Positions 8,692 to 17,331 of a stretch of 64,000 nt of DNA are shown here, one piece after another. Source of the stretch: Pseudomonas sediminis (GTDB lineage Bacteria > Pseudomonadota > Gammaproteobacteria > Pseudomonadales > Pseudomonadaceae); assembly GCF_002741105.1 (NCBI RefSeq), contig NZ_NIQU01000002.1:310001-374000 (forward strand), given 5' to 3'. Both the position numbers and the translations under genes were made by a program. Under the pieces are notes generated by a model. It did not search any database and was not told the DNA's origin. It saw nothing but the letters and a program-made list of their open reading frames with translations. Position 1 is the stretch's first letter. The number at the start of each line of letters is the position of its first letter.

Positions 8692-9795
8692 ATGTTTCCG
8701 GTGATGAACTCGGCCAGCAAGATCAACGGGATTCTCTTCTGCGTGATGCTGTGCGCCATGTTCCTGTACTCGCTGCCGACGGTGTTCGCCTTCGCCGGCA
8801 CGCAGACCCAGGCTCTGTCGCTGTTTCTCGACGGCAAACTGGTGCGCAAGTTCGAGCAGTTCTACGACAAGCAATTGTTCCTGCGCGACCCATCCGTCGA
8901 ACTGTGGGCCAACATCCAGCACGCGATCTTTCGTGAAGGCGCCAGCGGCGTGGTACTGGGTCGCGACGGCTGGCTGTTCACCAACCAGGAATACCTGCAA
9001 CCCCGTGACCTCGAGGGCAACCTGGAGCGGCAAATCGTGCTGATCGACAAGGTGCGCGCGCAACTGGCGCAACAGGGCGCGCGGCTGATCGTCCTGCCGA
9101 TTCCGATGAAGCTGGACACCTACGCCGAACACTCCACTTATACCCCCTCGCAGCAGATCAGCGGCCTGTACCAGCACTTCAGCCAGCGCCTGCACGACCA
9201 CGGCATCGACACCGTGGACCTGCGCAGCGCCTACCAGAGCGCGGCGGCCACCGAGCAGCTGTTCCTGCGTAACGACACCCACTGGAGCCCAAGGGGCGCC
9301 GAACTGGCAGCCCAGACCCTGGCCAAGCAGTTTCCCGAGCTACTGGGCGAGACCCCTTACCTGACCCAGGCCGTCAGTGAAAAAGAGGTGACCGGCGATC
9401 TGCTCAACTACCTCAAGTTTGACCCCAGGCTGGCGCCCAGCTATTTCGAGCCAGTGCATATCCAACTCTACGAAACCCTGCAGCAGAGCCATAACGACCT
9501 TGCCGACAGCCTGTTCGGCGAAGAGGCCGTGTCACTGGCGCTGGTAGGCACCAGCTACACGCGCATCGATGACTGGAATTTCGTTGGTTTTCTCAAAGAG
9601 GCCCTGCAGCGTGACCTGGTAAGCGTCGCACTTGAAGCCCGCGGCCCGTTCCAATCGATGAACGAATTTCTCGCCGGCCCAGCCGCGAAAAGCGGTGACC
9701 TGCAGACCGTGATCTGGGAGTTCCCCCTGCGCACCCTGCTCGCCCAGCGTCAGATTCCTTCCGCCCTGGCCATGCCAGAAACTGCCCAACACTGA
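8692..9795 (+). CDS. algJ: Alginate O-acetylation protein AlgJ (SGNH-like)
   Basis: A 367-residue periplasmic protein with an N-terminal signal anchor (hydrophobic residues about 12-35). The SGNH-type acetyltransferase residues are visible as D195-T-H197 (NDTHW) and S288 in VGTSYT, and GRDGWLF near residue 90 is typical of the AlgJ/AlgX family. It is called AlgJ rather than AlgX from its membrane anchor, the lack of a C-terminal carbohydrate-binding module and its place directly after algI (10-nt gap). It probably relays acetyl groups delivered by AlgI to the polymer. Confidence 0.87.
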   Translation: MFPVMNSASKINGILFCVMLCAMFLYSLPTVFAFAGTQTQALSLFLDGKLVRKFEQFYDKQLFLRDPSVELWANIQHAIFREGASGVVLGRDGWLFTNQEYLQPRDLEGNLERQIVLIDKVRAQLAQQGARLIVLPIPMKLDTYAEHSTYTPSQQISGLYQHFSQRLHDHGIDTVDLRSAYQSAAATEQLFLRNDTHWSPRGAELAAQTLAKQFPELLGETPYLTQAVSEKEVTGDLLNYLKFDPRLAPSYFEPVHIQLYETLQQSHNDLADSLFGEEAVSLALVGTSYTRIDDWNFVGFLKEALQRDLVSVALEARGPFQSMNEFLAGPAAKSGDLQTVIWEFPLRTLLAQRQIPSALAMPETAQH

Positions 9796-9810
9796 CCGAG
9801 GTAACGTCAT

Positions 9811-10452
9811 ATGCCCGCCCTCATCCCCCGCGCCCTGATCATCCTGCTGACGATCGCCAGCGCCGCCGCACAGGCCCAGGACGGCAACGCCGACCTTTAC
9901 GACCCGGTGGCCCCGGCCAACTCGGCTTTCGTACGGGTACTCAACCTCAGTGAACGCAACATCGAGGTCACCCTCAGCGGCAAGAACAAGCCCCAGGTCG
10001 TCACCGGAGGCCAGTTCGGGGGCTATCGCTTCGTTACGCCAGGCAAGCAGCGTATCGCCGTGGCCAACCAGGCGATCGAGCACGAGCTGAAGGCCAATAC
10101 CGCCAGCACGGTGATCTACCGCGACGGCCAACTGCTGCTGATCGCCGACCAGTTCGTCAACGAACCGCGCAAGGCGCAGATCGCCTTCTACAACCTCACC
10201 GACAAGCCGGCGGCGCTGAAGACCGTCGACGGGCAGCACGTGGTGGTCGACACCATCAAGCGCGACGAGACCGGCAGCCGCATGGTCAACGAACTGAAGA
10301 TCGCCTTCGCCGCCTATGCCGACAGCGAACAGCTGATCGGTTTCGACGAGCTGTTCCTGAAAAAGGGCCGCTCCTACACCTACGCCCTGCTACCCGCAGC
10401 CAATGGCTACCGCGCGATAACCCTGGCCAACAGCATCGACCCCAGCGAATGA
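9811..10452 (+). CDS. algF: Alginate O-acetylation protein AlgF
   Basis: A 213-residue periplasmic protein (P. aeruginosa AlgF is 216) with a signal peptide ending AAAQAQ, followed by a beta-rich domain containing NSAFVRVLNLSERNIEVTL-type sequence. AlgF acts with AlgI and AlgJ in O-acetylation; it has no obvious catalytic motif and is thought to be an adaptor. It lies 15 nt after algJ in an IJF block identical in order to P. aeruginosa, which shows the block moved as a unit. The start is supported by GAGGTAACGTC upstream of the ATG. Confidence 0.88.
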   Translation: MPALIPRALIILLTIASAAAQAQDGNADLYDPVAPANSAFVRVLNLSERNIEVTLSGKNKPQVVTGGQFGGYRFVTPGKQRIAVANQAIEHELKANTASTVIYRDGQLLLIADQFVNEPRKAQIAFYNLTDKPAALKTVDGQHVVVDTIKRDETGSRMVNELKIAFAAYADSEQLIGFDELFLKKGRSYTYALLPAANGYRAITLANSIDPSE

Positions 10453-10486
10453 ACCCTGAACGGCTGGCCAAACAAGTGAGCGGACG

Positions 10487-11905
10487 ATGATCGCAAAGAG
10501 CATGAAGCACTATTTTCTCCTGGCCATCGGTAGCCTGATCGCAGCGGGCGTACAGAACGCTTCCGCTGCGTCGCAAAGCGAAAAGACCGATGAATGTACG
10601 GATTTGCAATGCCTGATCTGCCCGCAACTCAGTGCGCCTGAGGAATATGCCGAAGGCAACATGAAGTCGCTCAAGCAGATCGTGCCGGGGAGCGACCGCT
10701 GGCTGTTCCGTTCGGAGGTCGACCTGACCAACGAGTTCGGCATTCCGCCAGCCATGCAGCCGGAATTCGCCCGTCTGATGCGTGCGTTCGCCAGCCATGG
10801 CACTCAAGTAGCAGTGGCCGTGCAGCCGACTCGCGGCCTGATGCATCGCGCTCAGTTGCAGCCAGGACAGATGCATGGCTTCGACTACGCGCGTGCCAGC
10901 GCCAACCTGCGCAAGTTTCTGCAGCAGATGCGTGATGGTGGCGCCATCGTTCCGGACATCATGACCCTGGTCGAACAGCCACCGAAGGACTTCTTCTTCC
11001 GTCGCGACCACCACTGGACCCCGGTAGGTGCAGAAGCCACCGCCCGGGTCACTGCCGACGCCATTCGCCAGCACCCGGTCTACGCGCAATTGCCGCGCAA
11101 GGGCTACACCACCGAGCAAACCCTGACCCTGTACAAGGACGGCACCCTCAACCTGGGCCTGGCGGCGATCTGCGGCAACCACTTCGGCTATCAGTTCGTG
11201 CCCGGCTACCAGACCGTGCCGGAAGACAACGATGCCTCCCTGCTGTTCGAAGAGCAGCCGGACCCGGAAATCGTCCTGGTCGGCACCAGTAACTCCGCCG
11301 CCCGTGAAGACGAGACCAAGCAGTTCAACTTCGACGGTTTTCTCAAGCAGTACCTGAACAGCGACCTGATCAACTACGCCATGCCCGGTGCGGGCCAGGA
11401 TGGTTCGCTGCTGGAATACCTGCTGTCGTCCAACTACGCCCCGGACAAGGCGCCCAAGCTGATCATCTGGGAGCTGCCGGCCAACTACCGCCTCGATGGC
11501 GACCTGACCTACCGCCAGCTGATCCCGGCCGTCAACGGCGGCTGCAAAGCCAGCGACAGCCTGCTCGAAACCCGTGTCGAACGCCCGTCCATGGGTCTCA
11601 ACGACCGTCTCGAGCTGCTCAGCAACGCCGGTGAGCAACGCAAGGACCTCAAGGGTCGCGACGCGGTGCTCGACATCCGCATCAGCGATCCCAACATCAA
11701 GAATTTCTACATCATCACCTACTACGACAACGGCACGCGCGACAAGGTGTGGTTCCGCCGCGAGGCCATCGTCACCGGCGGGCAGTACTACCTGGAGCTG
11801 AGCCGCGCCGCAGAATTTCGCGACGCCAACCTGCTGTCCGTGCTGCTCGAACCTACCCAGGTCGTGGAGCAGCCCTTCCAGATCGAGACCAAGCTATGTC
11901 TGTGA
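10487..11905 (+). CDS. algX: Alginate biosynthesis protein AlgX (SGNH acetyltransferase with CBM)
   Basis: A 472-residue periplasmic protein, the same size as P. aeruginosa AlgX (474). The signal peptide ends near QNASAAS. The catalytic pair D174 and H176 (RRDHHW) is at the same numbering as described for AlgX, and the nucleophile Ser lies in VGTSNS (about 268). The C-terminal third is a beta-sandwich carbohydrate-binding module. AlgX acetylates the polymer and forms part of the trans-periplasmic complex with AlgK. Its last 10 nt overlap the algL start, so the two are coupled. A second Met at residue 6 is an alternative start. Confidence 0.92.
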   Translation: MIAKSMKHYFLLAIGSLIAAGVQNASAASQSEKTDECTDLQCLICPQLSAPEEYAEGNMKSLKQIVPGSDRWLFRSEVDLTNEFGIPPAMQPEFARLMRAFASHGTQVAVAVQPTRGLMHRAQLQPGQMHGFDYARASANLRKFLQQMRDGGAIVPDIMTLVEQPPKDFFFRRDHHWTPVGAEATARVTADAIRQHPVYAQLPRKGYTTEQTLTLYKDGTLNLGLAAICGNHFGYQFVPGYQTVPEDNDASLLFEEQPDPEIVLVGTSNSAAREDETKQFNFDGFLKQYLNSDLINYAMPGAGQDGSLLEYLLSSNYAPDKAPKLIIWELPANYRLDGDLTYRQLIPAVNGGCKASDSLLETRVERPSMGLNDRLELLSNAGEQRKDLKGRDAVLDIRISDPNIKNFYIITYYDNGTRDKVWFRREAIVTGGQYYLELSRAAEFRDANLLSVLLEPTQVVEQPFQIETKLCL

Positions 11906-13011
11906 GGATTTCGCCCGGCCGCCTGACGGCCATGCTGGTGCTGCTCGCCGGCCCCATGAGCGCCAGCGCCACGCAGTCGATCTGGAGCAACCACACGCCG
12001 AACATAGCGGCGCAGATGACGGGCGACTACCGCAACCAGAGCTGCCCGAAAAAACCGCCTGCCGCCTACACCGGGCACCTGCAACTGGACAGCAAGTACG
12101 ACCAGAGTGACGCCAGCAAATCACGGCTGGTAGCGCGCCAGAGCAAGGACACCGAGCGCATCCGCCAGCAGGTCAAGCAGTACATCGGCGGCCTGGTGAA
12201 AGCGACTCAAGTGTTCCAGCGCACCAGCAAGGCCAACGAAGCCACCACCGCCCTGGCCTGCCTGAACCAGTGGCTCGATGCCTGGGCCAGCAAATCGGCA
12301 CTGCTCAGCGACGACGCCAGCAAGACCGGCGTCGCCTCGCGCAAATGGGCACTGGCCGCCATCTCCTCGACACTGCTCAAGGTGCAGGCCTTGAGCGATC
12401 AGCGCTATCAGTTGAGTGCGGTTCAGACGCGCTGGCTGGGCCAGCTGTCGGCCAAGGTGATCGCCGAGTACGAACCACGCCGCTACGACAGTGGTATCTA
12501 CTTCAACAACCACGACTACTGGGCCGCCTGGGCCGTGGCTGCCACCGCCATGCTGCTCGACGATGACCGCGCCCTGGCCTGGGCCGATGTCGCACTGCGC
12601 CGCGCCTTCACCCAACTCGAGCCCGGCAAGGGCGACTACCAGTACCTGCCTCTGGAGGTCGCCCGCGGCCGCCTGGCGGCCGACTACAGCCATTACGCCC
12701 TGGTACCGCTGATGCTGCTGGTGGAGGCCGCCGAGCATAACGGTCGCCCGCTCACCGAGCAGGAGCGCGAGAAACTCGCCGGCCTGGCCAACTTTGCCGC
12801 GCGCGCTGTGCTGGAGCCCAAGACCCTGGCGGAACTGACCGAGCGCCAGACGGAAGTCGGCCCGCACAAGATGGTCTGGGTGCTGCCCTTTCTCACGCGC
12901 TATCCGCAGCATCAATGGGCCGCACGCCTGTACCAGGCGCACGGCAAAGCCATCAATCATTACAGCCAGGTGGGCGGCGATCTGAAACCGCTGTACCCCC
13001 AGCTCAACTGA
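11896..13011 (+). CDS. algL: Periplasmic poly(mannuronate) lyase AlgL (PL5)
   Basis: A 371-residue PL5 lyase (P. aeruginosa AlgL is 367) with a signal peptide ending SASA. Catalytic features are the Lys in SKYDQSD (about 67), NNHDYW with His206, and the Arg/Tyr region ARGRLAADYSHYAL at about 256-269. AlgL cleaves mannuronate linkages by beta-elimination and clears polymer that fails to leave the periplasm. The ATG at 11896 lies inside the end of algX; a longer frame further upstream is an artefact. In P. aeruginosa algL is followed by algI; here it is followed by the algG-like gene. Confidence 0.92.
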   Translation: MSVRISPGRLTAMLVLLAGPMSASATQSIWSNHTPNIAAQMTGDYRNQSCPKKPPAAYTGHLQLDSKYDQSDASKSRLVARQSKDTERIRQQVKQYIGGLVKATQVFQRTSKANEATTALACLNQWLDAWASKSALLSDDASKTGVASRKWALAAISSTLLKVQALSDQRYQLSAVQTRWLGQLSAKVIAEYEPRRYDSGIYFNNHDYWAAWAVAATAMLLDDDRALAWADVALRRAFTQLEPGKGDYQYLPLEVARGRLAADYSHYALVPLMLLVEAAEHNGRPLTEQEREKLAGLANFAARAVLEPKTLAELTERQTEVGPHKMVWVLPFLTRYPQHQWAARLYQAHGKAINHYSQVGGDLKPLYPQLN

Positions 13012-13025
13012 CGCAGGATGCCACC

Positions 13026-14507
13026 ATGTCCCAGGCACTGACCCTCTTCCGCGCGCTGCTGCTGACCGCCTGCGCAGCCTGCAGCCTGAGTGCCCTCGCC
13101 GGCCCCGCGGCGTTGCACACGCTGGACCCGCAATGGCAACAGCAGCAGCAACAGCGCACCAGCCAGCAGATCATGCAGCACAGCCAGCCACCGGCCTTCG
13201 ACCTGCAGGCACCGGCGCAACGCGGCAACGCCAGCCTGGAGCCGATGTACTCCGCCCAGGCGGGCAGCTGGCCCTTCGAGCCATTCGTGCACAACGGCCT
13301 GTTCCGCGCCATCGCCGGCTACCAGGCGCAGCACCCGCGCGCCGTGGTCATCCGCGGTGGCAGCGTCAGCCTGGCGCAACTGCACGCGCAACTGAACGAC
13401 CCAAAGGTGCTGCGTAAGCATGAAGACGGTTACCTGCTCAGCTACCCGCTGATGATCGCCGAAGACGCCGCCCTGCTCATTGATGATCAGGTGCTTTACC
13501 TCTTCGGCCCGTCGGGCACCGCGCTGATCAACCAAGGCTTGCTGCAGGTAAAGGGTTCGCGCCTGGAAAGCTGGAGCGACGGCCGCGCGCTGGCCACCGA
13601 CCGCCCTACCCGGCCCTTCATCATGAACTGGGCCGGCAGCCGTCTAAAGGTTGCCGACTCGCACCTGGTCAAGATCGGCTACAACGCCAACTTCTCCCGC
13701 GGCATCAGTAGCGGCATCAGTGCGCAGCAATCGGCCACCCGGCCGGCAGCGCGCATTCTGATCGACAACAGCCGCTTCGACGGCATGGCCAGCGCCCTCG
13801 AGCTGCGCCACAGCGAGGCCCTGATCCGCAACAACCAGTTCAGCCACCTGCAGCAGTACGGCATCGATCTGAGCAACAGCCGCTTCCTGATCGCAGACAA
13901 CCGCATCGACGACGTAAAACACAACAGCGGCATCCGCATCGGCGGCAGCAGCAGCGGGCGCATTCAGAACAACCTGATCCTGCACACCGGCAAAAGCGCC
14001 ATCGAGGTCAGCGAGCAGAGCGGCGCCCTGCTGATCGAGAACAACCGCCTCGGTGCGTCCAAGGGCTACGGCCTGATGCTGCGGCAGATCAACGGCGGCG
14101 CCGGGCTGCTGATCGAGAACAACCTGATCGCCAACAGCCGGCTCAGCGCCATCGACGCCGGCGGGCTCAGCGGCGCCCTGATCATCGACAACCGCATCCA
14201 GTCCACCCCGGAATACGCCATCAGCCTGCGCAACGAGCAGCTCACCGCCGGCCAACTGGTCATCACCGGCAACACCCTGGAAAGCATCGGCAAAGCCATG
14301 ATCCGCGTGGAAGGTATGCAGAACACCGTGCTGGGCAGCAACCAGTACCGCGCCAACCCGCTGTTGCAGAACCTGCTGATCGGCGACCTGCTGCCCCTGC
14401 AAAGCCAGATCCTCGACAACACCGTGCGGCGCAATTGCCACCTGCAGATATCCCAGCCCCTGACCGGCACCAGCAGCAGCGCAGACGCCCCCACCTGCAC
14501 CAACTGA
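13026..14507 (+). CDS. AlgG-like right-handed beta-helix protein lacking the DPHD epimerase motif
   Basis: A 493-residue secreted protein (signal peptide ending about residue 26, ALAG). A Gln-rich stretch near residues 37-49 is followed by the AlgG-type N-terminal region, then a parallel beta-helix of repeated IxxNxI rungs (about 240-440). It aligns with AlgG: RPFIMNWAGS matches the segment just before the helix and YGID...LIADN matches the catalytic rung. At that rung AlgG has DPHD, where the His is the proposed catalytic base; here residues 281-284 are DLSN. C5-epimerase activity is therefore doubtful. It may retain AlgG's structural role of shielding polymer in the periplasmic complex, or act on a different polymer. 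It is the last gene of the operon. Confidence 0.8.
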   Translation: MSQALTLFRALLLTACAACSLSALAGPAALHTLDPQWQQQQQQRTSQQIMQHSQPPAFDLQAPAQRGNASLEPMYSAQAGSWPFEPFVHNGLFRAIAGYQAQHPRAVVIRGGSVSLAQLHAQLNDPKVLRKHEDGYLLSYPLMIAEDAALLIDDQVLYLFGPSGTALINQGLLQVKGSRLESWSDGRALATDRPTRPFIMNWAGSRLKVADSHLVKIGYNANFSRGISSGISAQQSATRPAARILIDNSRFDGMASALELRHSEALIRNNQFSHLQQYGIDLSNSRFLIADNRIDDVKHNSGIRIGGSSSGRIQNNLILHTGKSAIEVSEQSGALLIENNRLGASKGYGLMLRQINGGAGLLIENNLIANSRLSAIDAGGLSGALIIDNRIQSTPEYAISLRNEQLTAGQLVITGNTLESIGKAMIRVEGMQNTVLGSNQYRANPLLQNLLIGDLLPLQSQILDNTVRRNCHLQISQPLTGTSSSADAPTCTN

Positions 14508-14525
14508 CCTACGCCAGACGTGGTC

Positions 14526-14560
14526 AAAAAGCCTGCACTCATTCTGATCCGAGTGCAGGC
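14526..14560 (-). terminator. Intrinsic terminator of the PL7 lyase gene
   Basis: A perfect 10-bp stem (14531-14540 with 14551-14560, GCCTGCACTC / GAGTGCAGGC) and 10-nt loop; read on the minus strand it is followed by five T. It lies 8 nt after the lyase stop. On the plus strand the stem also follows algG-like by about 23 nt but lacks a T-run there. Confidence 0.85.
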
Positions 14561-14567
14561 CAAGACC

Positions 14568-15248
14568 CTAAAGGTGCTCGACTTTCAACGCTGAAAACAC
14601 CGCAGCCCCGGCACTGGTTTCGTTGCCGTTGTTGTCGAGCGTGTAAACACCCGCCTTGAAATACAGGTTGTGGCTGGCCCAGGACGAGTTGAGTACACCG
14701 CTCCAGGTCTTGACCGCACCACCGGGCTCGACCAGGCCAATCGTCAGCCTGCCGTTCTTCGCCAGAAACACCTCATAACTGAAATCCTGATTCAGCTTGA
14801 TCTTGCTCGACAGCACGATCTTGGTTGCATTGGCGCTGGCCGGATTGCCGCGAAACGAAATCACCACATTGCCATAGCCAGTGGGCGACAAGGATTGATA
14901 GCCCAGCATCACGGGGGGCGAAGTGCCGTTCTTCGAATGGATCTGGGAAAAGGCGATCAGCCCGTTCGAAGGCACCTGGGTGATTCTCGCCGTGGCGGTC
15001 AGCACGTTATCCGCAGCGCTATAGGGCCAGTTGCGCAGAGCGCCGTCAGCGAAAGTCTCGCGCAACTCGCTGCGCGGGTAGGTCGAGTTGGCTGTCGTGG
15101 TGCCGTTGACCGGTGCCCAGAAAAACAGCTTGCCCTCCTTGGACTGAAAGTAGTGATCCTGATACCCCCCAGCCAGAACGGGGGTGGAAATAACGGCGGC
15201 GGGAACGCCGACAGGGATGGTCAGGTTCCAGGTGGACAGGTCGATCAT
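14568..15248 (-). CDS. Polysaccharide lyase family 7 (alginate lyase)
   Basis: A 226-residue single-domain PL7 lyase. The three family blocks are clear: YPRSELRE (R-x-E-L-R), FSQIHSKN (Q-I-H) and LYFKAGVYTLDN (Y-x-K-A-G-x-Y). These supply the catalytic His and Tyr and the substrate-binding Arg/Gln. It cleaves mannuronate/guluronate polymers endolytically. No signal peptide is visible, so it is either cytoplasmic or exported by another route. The gene converges on the exopolysaccharide operon, ending 60 nt from it, which suggests the polymer contains uronate linkages and that the host can break it down. The Q-I-H form (rather than Q-V-H) is often linked to guluronate or mixed-linkage activity, though this is only indicative. 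Confidence 0.92.
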   Translation of the reverse strand: MIDLSTWNLTIPVGVPAAVISTPVLAGGYQDHYFQSKEGKLFFWAPVNGTTTANSTYPRSELRETFADGALRNWPYSAADNVLTATARITQVPSNGLIAFSQIHSKNGTSPPVMLGYQSLSPTGYGNVVISFRGNPASANATKIVLSSKIKLNQDFSYEVFLAKNGRLTIGLVEPGGAVKTWSGVLNSSWASHNLYFKAGVYTLDNNGNETSAGAAVFSALKVEHL

Positions 15249-15612
15249 GGGGGCGGTACTCCGAGGGTGAAACGGTGGTCTACGCCCGATCTATCCATGG
15301 CCGTGCCGGCATCGCTTCGAGCGTTGAGGCGGAGAATATCGGCACACTCAGCGGCCGTTAACGACCACCCGTCACCATGCTGGCGCTATTTTTTTGACCA
15401 AACAAAGCATGACCAACAGAAAAATCTATCCCCCATTCACCGCTAAGGAATTTCCCAAGCGAAACGGCGAACAGCGCACCGGAACTGAGGGAGTTGGCGC
15501 CAAAAAGCACTTTGCAGAAATGTGCGTCAGCTCGCGCTTTGTAGCGCGGCGAGCGTTGCTTCAAGGGCGTTCGACCATTTGCGGCAGGCCAAGGCGAAGA
15601 CCCGGAAACGAC
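15249..15612. other. Intergenic stretch without a convincing gene
   Basis: No reading frame here has a ribosome site, recognisable motif or codon pattern of its own. The first part holds the leader of the PL7 gene on the minus strand. The rest is chromosomal DNA lying just outside the prophage's left end. Short open frames at 15358-15699 look like chance frames. Confidence 0.5.
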
Positions 15613-15645
15613 AAAGCCCCGAAGCGTATGACGGTTCGGGGCTTT
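15613..15645. terminator. Bidirectional intrinsic terminator next to the left att site
   Basis: A perfect 11-bp stem (AAAGCCCCGAA / TTCGGGGCTTT) with an 11-nt loop and A/T tails on both sides. An equivalent hairpin stands at 27281-27313 next to the intact tRNA-Ser, with similar sequence. It is read here as the original chromosomal terminator of that tRNA, displaced by prophage integration. Confidence 0.75.
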
Positions 15646-15651
15646 GGTTTG

Positions 15652-15704
15652 GATATGGCGGAAAGATGAGGATTTGAACCCTTTTTTGCGGGTGCCCATT
15701 GCTG
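15652..15704 (-). pseudogene. Degenerate 3' fragment of tRNA-Ser; left attachment site of the prophage
   Basis: The blocks GATATGGCGG (15652-15661) and GGATTTGAACCCT (15670-15682) match the 3' end of the intact tRNA-Ser at 27322-27331 and 27340-27352 in the same order and orientation. Similarity continues into the variable arm (GTGCCCATTGCTG against GTGCCATTGCTG) with an inserted T-run. The T-stem no longer pairs, so the fragment is not functional. It marks the displaced end of the target tRNA. Confidence 0.75.
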
Positions 15705-15813
15705 CCCATCATTGCCCAAAGCAAGCAAAATTGGGGCTTTCGCCTCATGCCTTCTGCCCATTGCCGCACTCTGTCGCCCGTTGATTTCGACACGTGCGGT
15801 AGCGGTCTCTATA

Positions 15814-17295
15814 TTAACTTTTTCGTTTTCCCGACCTCTGAGCTCTAATCTTTTCTGATTTTGACTCCACGTTTTTCAGTCTCAAAGTTCGTCTGAAAAC
15901 TGGATGAATCTCCCATGATACGCCTTCGTCAACGTTACTTTCGGAGCGTAGTAAATTTGGTCTTTTGTCGAACGATATATGCTCATACTCTCCGCTTTGC
16001 ATATCTCGCCTAGCGGAGAGAAATCCTATCGAGTATAAAAAGTGCGCAATCTCTTTGGCGCTCGGGGTTCCAATCACCCCTTCAATTTTGGCAAGAGCTC
16101 CTGGCTGAACCCTGTTTTTTATAGTTCTTAAAAGTTCATCAGTTGTGAACCTTTCCGGTTGATCTGCAAATCCTACAATTAGACTTTCTATTTGTGGGCA
16201 TTGAGATTTGAATTCTGCAATTGTGTCCTCAATTCTTCTTTGGCCGAATTCATCCATCTGGCCTAGAACATCCTCTAGTGTTATTTTTTCACGCCTGGCT
16301 TCATTAGCTTTAATTGCAGCTAACTTACATATCTCGACGAGCCATCTTGGCCTGTGTCTTGATATTGTATGCAGAGCCACATGCATTGGGCGAAGCCCTG
16401 CCCCGCCCCATGCAACCGGATTTTCAAACAGTAGACTTATGTATTCTGAGTTTCTCGCGTTCTCACCGGAGCCAATAAATTTCTGACCTGATGTCTGAAG
16501 GTAACCTTCAACCCGTCTTGCAAGCATTTCTTCGAAGCTGTCAACATCCCATGAAAGATTGACCATGTATTGTTCTACGTTTGAAAGAGCCTCGTAGTCT
16601 GGCTTAATACTGGCCCATACATTTGGTCTTACGCACAACCTGAATCTAAACTCTGGAATCTGCCCAAATATCTGCCTTACTGCAATAAAGCAAGACGCAA
16701 CCTTTATTTTGTATCTGGGGGTATTTTGAAAATTCTGATCAATGTCATCTAAAATCATCCAGACAGGTGCTTTATTTCCTAGCCACCTTTGCAAGACCCT
16801 TTCAGGATTTTCCATCAAAGGCCTGCTTCTTTCTAAAGGCACCTCGCTAGTTCTAAGTCGATCAAAAACAGCGGATACAAACGAGCGTTCTTTGTAACTG
16901 TTACGCTCAGCCTCTTCAACTAGGCTGATCGCGTCATCAGTGAATGCATAGTTTATTTTTGCACCAATTTCACTTGCAATATTCCTTAGAATATTTGTTT
17001 TCCATGCTCTAACCCACTCATCCGAATCATTACTATCTATCGATGGAGATAGAGCCTGGCCTGTTGTCCTTATGATAATAATGTCATCATTAGCCTTTAG
17101 TTGCAGTTCAATAAGCCGTAACAGTGCGGACTTACCTTCTCCCTTGAAGGCTCTGACAATTTGTAAAGGCTTGTCTGCATTTAGGAATCTATTGATCTCT
17201 GGCCTATCGACCGCATACGAAAGCAGCTTATCAATATCCTCGTCCTCTGCGGCCTCGTTCCCAAAAATCTGATCTGGATCGTCAAGACTAAACAT
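15814..17295 (-). CDS. P-loop ATPase, Sll1717-type (prophage cargo, candidate defence gene)
   Basis: A 493-residue cytoplasmic protein. Walker A is AFKGEGKS at 49-56 and Walker B is VWMILDDID with D183/D184; the rest is helical with a winged-helix-like C-terminus. The sequence resembles the Sll1717-type P-loop ATPases, STAND/KAP-like NTPases often found in variable genome islands; no nuclease or toxin domain is evident. The gene is clearly more AT-rich than the phage core and the host genes, a sign of separate acquisition. It sits at the prophage edge in the position where Pf4 carries accessory genes. GAGGCAGCTT precedes its ATG. It may share a transcript with the two genes upstream (36-nt gap). 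Defence function is inference. Confidence 0.7.
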   Translation of the reverse strand: MFSLDDPDQIFGNEAAEDEDIDKLLSYAVDRPEINRFLNADKPLQIVRAFKGEGKSALLRLIELQLKANDDIIIIRTTGQALSPSIDSNDSDEWVRAWKTNILRNIASEIGAKINYAFTDDAISLVEEAERNSYKERSFVSAVFDRLRTSEVPLERSRPLMENPERVLQRWLGNKAPVWMILDDIDQNFQNTPRYKIKVASCFIAVRQIFGQIPEFRFRLCVRPNVWASIKPDYEALSNVEQYMVNLSWDVDSFEEMLARRVEGYLQTSGQKFIGSGENARNSEYISLLFENPVAWGGAGLRPMHVALHTISRHRPRWLVEICKLAAIKANEARREKITLEDVLGQMDEFGQRRIEDTIAEFKSQCPQIESLIVGFADQPERFTTDELLRTIKNRVQPGALAKIEGVIGTPSAKEIAHFLYSIGFLSARRDMQSGEYEHISFDKRPNLLRSESNVDEGVSWEIHPVFRRTLRLKNVESKSEKIRAQRSGKRKS

Positions 17296-17331
17296 AAGCT
17301 GCCTCTTTTTTCCTGATATAAAAAGGTACTT

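Noticed and set aside
15394..15669. Short open frame of 91 codons before the prophage
   Set aside because: It runs through the terminator hairpin and into the tRNA fragment; no ribosome site or motif.
15693..15764. Repeated TGCCCAT units as a CRISPR-like array
   Set aside because: Units are 7-10 nt with irregular spacing and no unique spacers; no cas genes are present in the window.
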